Shown here one piece after another: positions 1 through 6,696 of a stretch of DNA of 21,910 bases. The notes under the pieces were generated by a model. The model saw only the letters and a list, made by a program, of their open reading frames with translations, did no database searches and was not told the origin of the DNA. Origin of the DNA: an uncultured Blautia sp. (GTDB taxonomy: Bacteria > Bacillota > Clostridia > Lachnospirales > Lachnospiraceae); the NCBI GenBank assembly GCA_934378195.1, contig CAKRPO010000040.1, positions 1 to 21,910 on the forward strand, written 5' to 3'. The position numbers and the translations under genes were made by a program. The first letter of the stretch is position 1, and every line of letters begins with the position of its first letter.

Positions 1-965
1 GCTGCTGTGATCCATGTTCCGCCCCAGTAGAAGCCCTGCGGTCCTTCTGTTGCAGCCCAGCCGCCGTCTTTACCAACAGATCCGTCCTGATCAGCACTCA
101 TAGAGAAATCGATGAACCATGCTGGTCCGAAGTATGAAAATACGTTGCTGTCTTTGAAGAAGCCTTTGCTCCAGTCATCACTCCACAGTTCGTATGTAGC
201 AGTTTCGCCTGCGTCAACCATTTCCTTGGACATATCAACCCAGTTCTTGATATTATCATCAACTGTGATCTTGCCATCAACAACCCATGGAGAAGTTACG
301 TTATTAGAGAATACACGGTAGGAATCGTTTACAGTAGAGGTCATCTGATAACCTTTTTCTTTCAGCTCAGCAGCTGTTGCTTTGAAGGTATCCCAGTCAG
401 CAACTTTTTTCTGAACTTCTGCCGGATCGTCTGTTCCGAATACTTCTTTGGCGATATCTCTTCTGTAGATCATGGTTCCAGGGCAGCCCTGCCAGGAAAG
501 ACCTTTCAGATTTCCGTCAGAATCTGTCATAACGTCTTTGGTGTACTGATACTGATCAGCAACTTCATCTTCTGTGATTCCGAGATCAGCAACAGGCATT
601 GTATAGTCGGTATTTACATATTTCAATGCGTAGTCAGCTTCTACGAGGAAGAGGTCGATCTTGTCATCTGCTGCTGCATCAGCCTGTTTGAGAAGTGTTT
701 CATCCAGGTTGTTCTGATATGCGTTGTCATCGGATGGAGTGATGTTCCATACAACATCTACATCACCGATCTTTCCGTGAGTTCCGTCTACTTCTTCGTA
801 TCCCGGATAATGATCGGTCAGACGGGATTTGAATTCTTCGTTCCAGCAATAGATATTTAAAACTTTGCCTTCATCGGAACCTGCGTCATCAGCCCATACC
901 GGAACTGCTGCCAAACCTGCAAGCATAGCTGCTGTTAATGTGATTGCCATAACCTTTCTCTTCAT
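1..965 (-). CDS. Sugar ABC transporter substrate-binding protein (C-terminus cut by window edge)
   Basis: The minus-strand frame opens with ATG at 965 behind a GGGAGG ribosome site and stays open to base 1, so 321 codons are visible and the C-terminus is missing. Residues 1-26 form a signal peptide (MKRK, hydrophobic core, then AVPVWA before Asp-Asp). After it come motifs usual in family 1 extracellular solute-binding proteins, such as VLNIYCWNEEF, FLVEADYALKYV and GLSWQGCPG. The likely job is to capture an extracellular sugar for an ABC importer. The divergent cellobiose phosphorylase and the LacI repressor suggest cellobiose or short cello-oligosaccharides; the ligand is inference. It starts 52 bases after the LacI stop on the same strand and could be cotranscribed with it. 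Oddly, there is no lipobox cysteine at the end of the signal peptide, although Gram-positive binding proteins are normally lipid-anchored. Permease genes would be expected beyond the left edge. Confidence 0.88.
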   Translation of the reverse strand, partial: MKRKVMAITLTAAMLAGLAAVPVWADDAGSDEGKVLNIYCWNEEFKSRLTDHYPGYEEVDGTHGKIGDVDVVWNITPSDDNAYQNNLDETLLKQADAAADDKIDLFLVEADYALKYVNTDYTMPVADLGITEDEVADQYQYTKDVMTDSDGNLKGLSWQGCPGTMIYRRDIAKEVFGTDDPAEVQKKVADWDTFKATAAELKEKGYQMTSTVNDSYRVFSNNVTSPWVVDGKITVDDNIKNWVDMSKEMVDAGETATYELWSDDWSKGFFKDSNVFSYFGPAWFIDFSMSADQDGSVGKDGGWAATEGPQGFYWGGTWITA

Positions 966-1017
966 GTTGTTACCTCCCATTAATAATTTTTGTTTTTATT
1001 TTCCCATATTTAATTTT

Positions 1018-2037
1018 CTATTTTGCCAGATTTCTGACCGATGCACCGGGGAAGAGTGTTCCATCAACGGTGAATTTGTCGATGATCGTTGCTTTTGGAT
1101 TCTCGATCAGATCAATCAGTTTCTGTGCGGCAAGCCGTCCGATCGTTTCTGTGTCCTGACACAGAGTTGTCAGCCGGGGCTCCAGGATGCGTGCAAAAGT
1201 GAGTCCGTCATATCCTGCAATGGAAATATCGTCCGGTATCCGGAGCCCACGTTCATGGATCTCGTTGATACCGCCCAGAGCAGAAAAATCATCCGGATAT
1301 AGAATGCAGGTGGGTGGATCTTTCAGATCAAGAAGTTCTGAAGTTGCCATCGCTGCCGCTTCCGCATCGCGATAGGGGATGACCGGCATATATTCATCAG
1401 GTACATCAATCCGTTTTTTCTGGAGAGTTCTGTAAAAACTTCCGAGTCGGCTTCGTGTAACGGAGGAATCTTCTCCGTGAATATAGGCGATCTTTCGGTG
1501 TCCCCGTTTCAGAATATAGGAGACGAGATCTTCCATTCCCTGAATGTTGTTTGAAACAACAGCGATTCTTCCATCAAATACATGATCGATCGTGACCACC
1601 GGGATATCGGATTGTACCAGCTGCTGTACTTCTTCTGTAAAAAAGTTGATGCAGGCGATCACAACTCCGTCGACTCCACGGTAGCGGCAGTGTTCATAGT
1701 AATTGAGTCGCTGACCGGAGAGGTTTCCGCTGGTGAAAGTGATGTCGTATCCTCTGGATTCAGCAGTACACTTGAAACTTTCGAGTACATGATTGAAATA
1801 ATCATGCGTAAGACCACTCATGGCTTCATCTACAAAGAGTACACCAAGATTGTAGCTTCGTTTGGTTTTCAGTGCCCGTGCTGAAGAATTTGGAAGATAT
1901 CCCATTTCTGATGCAGTTTTTAAAATAAGCTGCCGGGTTTCTTCGCTGATATCCGGATAACCATTCAGAGCTTTGCTGACGCTTGCAACTGATACGCTGC
2001 ATTGTTTTGCAATGTCTTTCATGGATACCATATACAT
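1018..2037 (-). CDS. LacI/GalR-family transcriptional regulator
   Basis: This 339-residue protein has the family's normal length. A LacI-type helix-turn-helix lies at residues 6-26 (MKDIAKQCSVSVASVSKALNG), followed by the hinge helix region ending near residue 60 (NSSARALKTKRS). A periplasmic-binding-protein-like effector domain fills the rest, with typical stretches such as GVLFVDEAMSG, GVDGVVIAC and ISIAGYDGLTFARI. The start at 2037 is preferred because AAAGG lies about six bases upstream; in-frame ATGs at 2031 and 2022 lack a comparable site. The family binds palindromic operators and releases them when a sugar or sugar phosphate binds. Its position between a sugar-binding protein and a divergent cellobiose phosphorylase makes it the likely local repressor of cellobiose use, and a motif shared by both flanking promoters fits that. 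The effector is not known. Confidence 0.93.
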   Translation of the reverse strand: MYMVSMKDIAKQCSVSVASVSKALNGYPDISEETRQLILKTASEMGYLPNSSARALKTKRSYNLGVLFVDEAMSGLTHDYFNHVLESFKCTAESRGYDITFTSGNLSGQRLNYYEHCRYRGVDGVVIACINFFTEEVQQLVQSDIPVVTIDHVFDGRIAVVSNNIQGMEDLVSYILKRGHRKIAYIHGEDSSVTRSRLGSFYRTLQKKRIDVPDEYMPVIPYRDAEAAAMATSELLDLKDPPTCILYPDDFSALGGINEIHERGLRIPDDISIAGYDGLTFARILEPRLTTLCQDTETIGRLAAQKLIDLIENPKATIIDKFTVDGTLFPGASVRNLAK

Positions 2038-2066
2038 GTCCAGCCTTTTCTGTTTTTGTTTCTAAA

Positions 2067-2078
2067 TCGTTTTCGCAA
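2067..2078. promoter_or_regulatory. Candidate LacI-type operator, copy 1 (TCGTTTTCGCAA)
   Basis: The 12-base motif TCGTTTTCGCAA lies about 30 bases upstream of the repressor start and overlaps its predicted transcription start. An identical copy in the same orientation lies at 2358-2369, near the cellobiose phosphorylase. Exact repetition on both sides of a divergent control region suggests one regulator acting on both promoters, including autoregulation. Binding by the LacI protein is inference. Confidence 0.45.
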
Positions 2079-2082
2079 GCTC

Positions 2083-2111
2083 ATCGTACTGTATTTTCGG
2101 ACAATTTTCAA
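2083..2111 (-). promoter_or_regulatory. Candidate sigma-A promoter of the lacI-type gene
   Basis: On the minus strand, TTGAAA (2111-2106) and TACGAT (2088-2083) are separated by 17 bases. Transcription would begin near 2076, inside operator copy 1, giving a leader of about 40 bases. The -10 matches consensus at four of six positions, so this is plausible but not certain. Confidence 0.45.
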
Positions 2112-2204
2112 GCCTTTTTTGTTATATTTATACAATTTATCCCTGTTGCACAAAAAAGAATTTATAATAATTTATCAATTTCACAAAAAAGATATTATGT
2201 TTTA

Positions 2205-2233
2205 ACGAAAATTTTCGTAAATGTTTCGCGAAA
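2205..2233. promoter_or_regulatory. Two adjacent perfect palindromes in the divergent control region
   Basis: ACGAAAATTTTCGT (2205-2218) is a perfect 14-base palindrome and TTTCGCGAAA (2224-2233) a perfect 10-base palindrome; five bases separate them. Both are built from TTTTCG/CGAAAA half-sites, which also occur at 2070, 2094 and 2361. They sit between the two divergent promoters. Spacing and symmetry suit LacI-family dimers, but which protein binds is inference. Confidence 0.45.
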
Positions 2234-2277
2234 ATCCAAACTGTAATTATGCAACATTTTAACGTGTAAAAATATAG

Positions 2278-2306
2278 TTGATTTTTTGGAAAAACTGAAT
2301 TATACT
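2278..2306 (+). promoter_or_regulatory. Sigma-A promoter of the cellobiose phosphorylase gene
   Basis: TTGATT (2278-2283), a 17-base spacer and TATACT (2301-2306) form a good vegetative promoter. The start point would be near 2313, leaving a leader of about 130 bases that contains operator copy 2 at 2358-2369. Confidence 0.7.
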
Positions 2307-2357
2307 GAGGTCAATCCAATCTAATCTATATTATAACTGTAAAAATTCTAAACTTAT

Positions 2358-2369
2358 TCGTTTTCGCAA
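2358..2369. promoter_or_regulatory. Candidate LacI-type operator, copy 2 (TCGTTTTCGCAA)
   Basis: This is identical to copy 1 at 2067-2078, in the same orientation and 291 bases away. It lies roughly 45 bases downstream of the predicted transcription start, where a bound repressor could act as a roadblock. The two copies could also allow DNA looping; that is speculation. Confidence 0.45.
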
Positions 2370-2442
2370 ATCTGTTTTCAGTCTTTAATTCGTGATCGCT
2401 TACCCTTACTTTTTATATGAGTGTTTTTAAGGAGGTCCTTCA

Positions 2443-4878
2443 ATGAAATACGGATATTTCGACGACAAAGCGAAAGAATATGTTATCACTACACCGCATA
2501 CTCCCTTGCCATGGATCAATTACCTGGGAAGCAACGATTTCTTCTCACTGATCTCCAATACCTGCGGAGGATACAGTTTCTATAAAGATGCGAAGCTGAT
2601 GAGGATTACGAGATATCGTTACAACAATCTGCCGGTGGATTCCAATGGAAAATATTACTATATTAACGACAATGGTGTGATCTGGAATCCTGGTACGATG
2701 CCATCCATGACAGAAACCGATACATACGAATGCCGCCATGGACTTGGTTACAGCCGTTTCCGTTCTTCCAAGAATGAACTTGAAGCAGATCTTCTGGCTT
2801 TTGTACCGGTTGATGCAGCCTGCGAGATCAACTGCCTGAAACTTAAAAATGCTTCAGATTCCGAAAAAAAGATCTCACTGTTTTCGTATGTAGAGTTCTG
2901 TCTCTGGAATGCAGTGGATGACGGAACCAACTTTCAGCGGAACTTAAGTATCGGAGAAGTAGAAGTACAGGGAAGTACGATCTATCATAAAACGGAATAC
3001 AGAGAAAGAAGAAAACATTACAGTTTCTTTACGGTTAATACGCCGGTAGACAATTTTGATACCAGCAGAGATACATTCCTGGGAGCCGGTAATGGAAATG
3101 CGTTCCCGGAAGCTGTTCGAAGCAGAAAATGTACCAATTCTATCGCAAGTGGATGGTATCCGATCGCAGCACATCAGATAGAGCTGACACTGGCACCGGG
3201 CGAAGAAAAAGAATTTGTCTTTATGCTGGGATACTGTGAGAATCCGGCAGATGATAAATGGGAAGCACCAGGAATCATCAACAAGGCACCGGCCAAAGTG
3301 CTGCTCAACAGATTTGACACAATGGAAAAAGCAATGGCTGCTTTTGACCAGCTGAATACTTACTGGGAAAATCTGCTGGCGCGTTTTGCAGTATCCAGTT
3401 CGAATGAACACATTGATCGTATGGCGAATATCTGGAACCAGTATCAGTGCATGGTGACTTTCAATATGTCCAGATCCGCATCCTATTATGAATCCGGAAC
3501 AGGAAGAGGTATGGGTTTCCGTGATTCCTGTCAGGACCTTCTGGGATTTGTACATCTGATTCCGGAACGTGCAAGGGAGAGAATCATCGATATTGCATCT
3601 ACACAGTTCCCGGATGGAAGTGCTTACCATCAGTATCAGCCGCTGACCAAACAGGGAAATCTGGATATCGGAAGTGGATTTAATGACGATCCGTTATGGC
3701 TGATCGCAGCAGTGGCGGCATATATTAAAGAAACCGGTGATTATGGTATTCTTGATGAACAGGTACCGTTTGACTGTAAGAAAGGTTCAGAAGTTCCGCT
3801 GTTTGAACATCTGGAAAAATCTTTCCATTACACGGTGACACATCTTGGACCGCACAAACTTCCTCTGATCGGCAGAGCAGACTGGAATGACTGCCTGAAT
3901 CTGAACTGCTTCTCCAGCGAACCGGGAGAATCTTTCCAGACAACAGGTCCATCAGAAGGACCAGTCGCAGAATCTGTATTTATTGCAGGCATGTTTGTAA
4001 AATATGGAAAAGAATTTGAGGAACTCTGCAGACGTACCGGACGCGAGGAACTGGCGGGAGAAGCAGAGAAAGCTGTTGATGATATGTATCAGGCAGTACT
4101 GGATGCAGGATGGGACGGAGAATGGTTTATCCGTGCATATGATGCACAGTCTGAAAAAGTTGGATCAAAAGAGTGTGAAGAAGGCAAGATCTTTATTGAG
4201 CCGCAGGGATTCTGTGTTATGGCAGGAATTGGCAAAGAAGAAGGTCTGGCAGAGAAGGCACTGGATTCTGTACATGAACATCTTGAGACAAAATATGGAA
4301 TCATGATCCTGCAGCCGGCATATACCAGATATCATCTCGAACTTGGAGAGATTTCTTCCTATCCGCCGGGATATAAAGAGAATGCAGGTATTTTCTGCCA
4401 TAATAATCCATGGATTTCCATTGCAGAGACCGTCATCGGAAGAGGCAACCGCGCATTTGAAATCTATCGCAAGATCTGTCCGTCTTATATCGAAGAGATC
4501 AGTGATATTCACCGGACAGAACCATATGTATATTCACAGATGGTGGCCGGTGCAGATGCTCCAAGATTTGGAGAAGCAAAGAACAGCTGGCTGACCGGAA
4601 CAGCAGCATGGACCTTTGTAAACCTGTCCCAGGCACTTCTTGGTATTCAGCCGGGATATGACGGACTTGTCGTAGATCCGTGTCTTCCGGGAAAATTTGG
4701 CGATTTCAAAGTAGACCGCCGTTTCAGAGATGCAGAATATCACATTGAGATTCACAAACCGGAGGGCGTAGAGAAAGGTGTCAGCTGGATTGAAGTAGAT
4801 GGTGAAAGAATTGCCGGAAATCAGATTCCACTGACTCCTGGCAAGAAAGAATATCATGTAACTGTACAGATGGGATAA
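2443..4878 (+). CDS. cbp: Cellobiose phosphorylase (GH94)
   Basis: The 811-residue product matches the length and layout of clostridial cellobiose phosphorylases (GH94, formerly GT36). Early motifs include [30 protein letters not shown] and [10 protein letters not shown] in the N-terminal beta-sandwich region. The (alpha/alpha)6 catalytic domain carries [12 protein letters not shown], in which Asp483 aligns with the general acid of characterised enzymes. The enzyme is cytosolic, with no signal peptide, and converts cellobiose plus phosphate into alpha-glucose 1-phosphate and glucose, saving one ATP per disaccharide. An AAGGAGG site lies just before the ATG, after a leader of about 130 bases. 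It is divergent from a LacI-type repressor and a sugar-binding protein, so cellobiose taken up by the transporter is the natural substrate. Related GH94 members act on chitobiose or cellodextrins; length and the N-terminal sequence favour cellobiose. Confidence 0.94.
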   Translation: MKYGYFDDKAKEYVITTPHTPLPWINYLGSNDFFSLISNTCGGYSFYKDAKLMRITRYRYNNLPVDSNGKYYYINDNGVIWNPGTMPSMTETDTYECRHGLGYSRFRSSKNELEADLLAFVPVDAACEINCLKLKNASDSEKKISLFSYVEFCLWNAVDDGTNFQRNLSIGEVEVQGSTIYHKTEYRERRKHYSFFTVNTPVDNFDTSRDTFLGAGNGNAFPEAVRSRKCTNSIASGWYPIAAHQIELTLAPGEEKEFVFMLGYCENPADDKWEAPGIINKAPAKVLLNRFDTMEKAMAAFDQLNTYWENLLARFAVSSSNEHIDRMANIWNQYQCMVTFNMSRSASYYESGTGRGMGFRDSCQDLLGFVHLIPERARERIIDIASTQFPDGSAYHQYQPLTKQGNLDIGSGFNDDPLWLIAAVAAYIKETGDYGILDEQVPFDCKKGSEVPLFEHLEKSFHYTVTHLGPHKLPLIGRADWNDCLNLNCFSSEPGESFQTTGPSEGPVAESVFIAGMFVKYGKEFEELCRRTGREELAGEAEKAVDDMYQAVLDAGWDGEWFIRAYDAQSEKVGSKECEEGKIFIEPQGFCVMAGIGKEEGLAEKALDSVHEHLETKYGIMILQPAYTRYHLELGEISSYPPGYKENAGIFCHNNPWISIAETVIGRGNRAFEIYRKICPSYIEEISDIHRTEPYVYSQMVAGADAPRFGEAKNSWLTGTAAWTFVNLSQALLGIQPGYDGLVVDPCLPGKFGDFKVDRRFRDAEYHIEIHKPEGVEKGVSWIEVDGERIAGNQIPLTPGKKEYHVTVQMG

Positions 4879-4894
4879 TAGAGCGCGTATGAAA

Positions 4895-4933
4895 AAAAGC
4901 ACCTCACAGGATAGAGAACTGTGAGGTGCTTTT
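4895..4933. terminator. Bidirectional intrinsic terminator
   Basis: AAAAGCACCTCACAG (4895-4909) and CTGTGAGGTGCTTTT (4919-4933) form a perfect 15-bp stem with a nine-base loop. A run of A on the left and T on the right lets it serve both the rightward cellobiose phosphorylase and the leftward mnmA gene. Confidence 0.88.
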
Positions 4934-4977
4934 AATGTAGTAGGAAATTACTCCGTAATGTTCCTATTACATTAAAA
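4930..4977. repeat. Second long AT-rich hairpin between convergent genes
   Basis: TTTTAATGTAGTAGGAA (4930-4946) pairs with TTCCTATTACATTAAAA (4961-4977) with one mismatch, and inside it ATTAC (4947-4951) pairs with GTAAT (4955-4959) around TCC. The result is a stem of about 22 bp with one bulged G. It overlaps the end of the preceding terminator and stops five bases short of the mnmA stop codon. It may be a backup terminator for mnmA or a remnant of a small palindromic element. Confidence 0.6.
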
Positions 4978-4982
4978 ATAGC

Positions 4983-6077
4983 CTATTTGGAAGCAAGACC
5001 TTCCGGAAGAATCGTTCCTCCGCCAAGAACCATATCTCCATCATAAAGGACTGCAGCTTGTCCCGGAGTGACGGCACGCTGTGGTTCATCGAAAGTAATC
5101 TTGAGCAGATCGTCACCAAGCTGTTCTACAGTGGCTGGCTGCTCCGGCTGACGATAACGTGTTTTGACTTTGCATTTGATCGGTTTGTCGAGATGATCCC
5201 ATGGAATCAGATTGATATCGTTGACGTAGCAGCAGGAACTCATCAGATCCTGTTTGCCGCCGAGGATCACTTTGTTGGAATCCAGAGATTTGCCGCATAC
5301 ATAGAGGGATTCCGGAGCGGAAATTCCAAGACCGCGACGCTGACCAATCGTATAATGAATCTGGCCCTTGTGTTTGCCGAGAACTTTCCCTTCTTTATCT
5401 ACGAAGTCACCAGGTTCGGAAGACTGTCCGGTATATTGTTCAATAAAAGAAGCGTAATCTCCGTCTGGTACGAAACAGATATCCTGGCTGTCTGGTTTAT
5501 CGGCATTGATAAAGCCCTGTTCCTGTGCAATATGCCGGATTTCTTTTTTGGTATAAGCGCCAAGCGGGAACAGAGTGTGCGCCAGCTGATCCTGTGTCAT
5601 GGCATAGAGCACGTAACTCTGGTCTTTAGTCGGGTCGAGGCCTTTTTTCAAAATAAAGCGCCCTGTTTCTGGATCCTGTTCGCGGCGTGCATAATGTCCG
5701 CTTGCAATGTATTCACAACCGAGTTCTCTTGCTTTATCAAGAAGGGCAGAGAATTTCAGGAAACGATTGCAATCGATACATGGATTTGGGGTACCACCAT
5801 GAAGGTAAGTGTCCGCAAATTTGTCGATGACGCTGTGACGGAATTCATCGTGCATTGGGAAGACGTAGTAGAGCATGCCAAGTCGTGCGGCAACGCTTCT
5901 GGCATCTTCAGTATCAGACGGAGTGCAGCAGGCACGATGTCCCGGAAAACTGCACTGTGGATTATCATAAAGCTTCAGGGTTGCACCGGCACAGTCGTAG
6001 CCTTCCTGGACCATCAGGTAAGCTGCTACACTGGAATCAACTCCGCCACTCATAGCGATGATTGCTTTTTTCTGCAT
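4983..6077 (-). CDS. mnmA: tRNA-uridine 2-sulfurtransferase MnmA
   Basis: The 364-residue protein has the full family length. It begins with the ATP-pyrophosphatase PP-loop, SGGVDSS at residues 10-16. The two redox-active cysteines are present: Cys100 in NPCIDCN and Cys201 in SQDICFVPDGDY, matching the E. coli pair at about 102 and 199. MnmA adenylates U34 of the tRNAs for Lys, Glu and Gln and replaces its 2-oxygen with sulfur delivered from a cysteine desulfurase relay. The ATG at 6077 is preceded by CAGGAG. The usual partner, a cysteine desulfurase gene, is not adjacent; the neighbour upstream is the divergent methionine-transport operon, another sulfur function. Transcription probably ends at the hairpins at 4895-4977. 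Confidence 0.96.
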   Translation of the reverse strand: MQKKAIIAMSGGVDSSVAAYLMVQEGYDCAGATLKLYDNPQCSFPGHRACCTPSDTEDARSVAARLGMLYYVFPMHDEFRHSVIDKFADTYLHGGTPNPCIDCNRFLKFSALLDKARELGCEYIASGHYARREQDPETGRFILKKGLDPTKDQSYVLYAMTQDQLAHTLFPLGAYTKKEIRHIAQEQGFINADKPDSQDICFVPDGDYASFIEQYTGQSSEPGDFVDKEGKVLGKHKGQIHYTIGQRRGLGISAPESLYVCGKSLDSNKVILGGKQDLMSSCCYVNDINLIPWDHLDKPIKCKVKTRYRQPEQPATVEQLGDDLLKITFDEPQRAVTPGQAAVLYDGDMVLGGGTILPEGLASK

Positions 6078-6154
6078 ATATATTCTCCTGTTATATAGTA
6101 AGTATATTTTATAAGAAACATGGTTTTACCTTATTCAAGTTAAAAGCCAGTTAC

Positions 6155-6183
6155 ATGGTATCATTATAAAAATACAGTGTCAA
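6155..6183 (-). promoter_or_regulatory. Sigma-A promoter of mnmA
   Basis: On the minus strand, a perfect TTGACA (6183-6178) is followed after 17 bases by TACCAT (6160-6155). The mRNA leader to the ATG at 6077 would be about 70 bases. It lies back to back with the met-operon promoter at 6224-6252. Confidence 0.6.
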
Positions 6184-6223
6184 GCAAGGAAAACAAAGCA
6201 AAAATAAAAAATGAAAAAAGGTG

Positions 6224-6252
6224 TTGACATATTTAAAAAGTAGTAGTATATT
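6224..6252 (+). promoter_or_regulatory. Strong sigma-A promoter of the met leader and operon
   Basis: A perfect TTGACA (6224-6229), a 17-base spacer and TATATT (6247-6252). Transcription should start near 6259 and run through the leader peptide and attenuator before metQ. Confidence 0.85.
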
Positions 6253-6255
6253 AAA

Positions 6256-6272
6256 CCTATCGGAAATATAGG
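6256..6272. promoter_or_regulatory. Inverted repeat at the met transcription start
   Basis: CCTAT (6256-6260) and ATAGG (6268-6272) flank CGGAAAT and straddle the predicted start site. A repressor bound here would block transcription. The TATCGGAAA core recurs at 6404-6412 in the leader. A sulfur regulator of the Rrf2/CymR kind is one guess, without direct support. Confidence 0.3.
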
Positions 6273-6310
6273 AAATAAAAACCGAGAGAAAACATTAAGG
6301 AGGAAGAATC

Positions 6311-6451
6311 ATGTTTACAGAGAATGCAGTACAGACAAAAGTCATGTGTATGATGGATAAGGAAATGCGAATGTGCATGTGTATGTCAGATTATGCTTCA
6401 ACGTATCGGAAACTTCCTGGGGCATCGGAGAATCAGTGCAAAATGGACTGA
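6311..6451 (+). CDS. Met/Cys-rich leader peptide of the methionine transporter operon
   Basis: A 46-codon frame starts with ATG at 6311, seven bases after a perfect AAGGAGG, and ends with TGA at 6449-6451. Residues 12-25 read MCMMDKEMRMCMCM: seven Met and three Cys in fourteen positions. The whole peptide has nine Met and four Cys. It lies about 50 bases after a strong promoter and about 60 bases before an intrinsic terminator, ahead of metQNI. That arrangement matches classical amino-acid leader peptides, whose translation reports the charging of cognate tRNAs. Inferred role: a ribosome slowing on Met or Cys codons (6344-6385) frees an antiterminator and lets transcription reach metQ. The tail after residue 26 is not sulfur-rich, and its sequence is partly set by the RNA-pairing segments it encodes. 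A functional metal-binding peptide is a less likely alternative. No family is recognised. Confidence 0.75.
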   Translation: MFTENAVQTKVMCMMDKEMRMCMCMSDYASTYRKLPGASENQCKMD

Positions 6452-6524
6452 ATACGATGCCGAGAATGTGAATATAGATGTATCGGTGAGATACAATGTA
6501 GATTACATAAACAGGAAAATCCGA
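6360..6524 (+). promoter_or_regulatory. Candidate attenuator: competing RNA pairings upstream of metQ
   Basis: Three mutually exclusive pairings can be drawn by eye. (a) AGGAA (6360-6364) with TTCCT (6414-6418), continued by ATGCG (6365-6369) with CGTAT (6402-6406). (b) Antiterminator: TCGGA (6406-6410) with TCCGA (6520-6524), plus TTCCTG (6414-6419) with CAGGAA (6512-6517). It encloses a 7-bp stem GGCATCG (6421-6427)/CGATGCC (6455-6461) and a 6-bp hairpin at 6479-6495. (c) The terminator at 6510-6537. Strand 6360-6369 lies within the Met/Cys codon run, so a ribosome stalled there would block (a) and favour (b) over (c). Energies were not calculated. Confidence 0.55.
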
Positions 6525-6544
6525 CGGGTTTCCTGTTTTTTTTT
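6510..6544 (+). terminator. Intrinsic terminator of the met attenuator
   Basis: AACAGGAAA (6510-6518) pairs perfectly with TTTCCTGTT (6529-6537), directly followed by an unbroken T tract to 6544. It lies between the leader peptide stop and metQ, about 150 bases before the metQ start, so it must be read through for the operon to be expressed. Confidence 0.88.
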
Positions 6545-6696
6545 CGACTTGAACAGAAATTTGAGACTGAAATGTAACGATCTGACAGGCAATCCGCATT
6601 TACAAATGAATATGGAAAATTAAAAATTGAATATAGAAAATGAAAATCATTGATAAGTAAGAATAACCAATTTATGAAAAAGAGAGGGACTTTATT

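Noticed and set aside
5058..6098. A 346-codon open frame on the plus strand
   Set aside because: It lies almost wholly antisense to mnmA, whose PP-loop and catalytic cysteines are unmistakable. No ribosome site or recognisable domain supports the plus-strand frame.
6650..6678. Second promoter TTGATA-N17-TATGAA just before metQ
   Set aside because: It would start transcription at about the ribosome binding site of metQ, leaving almost no leader. The strong promoter at 6224-6252 is sufficient.
6259..6696. SAM riboswitch or T-box as the control element of the met operon
   Set aside because: I looked for the SAM-I core and the T-box AGGGTGGNACCGCG-like sequence and saw neither. The Met/Cys-rich frame plus terminator explains the leader better.
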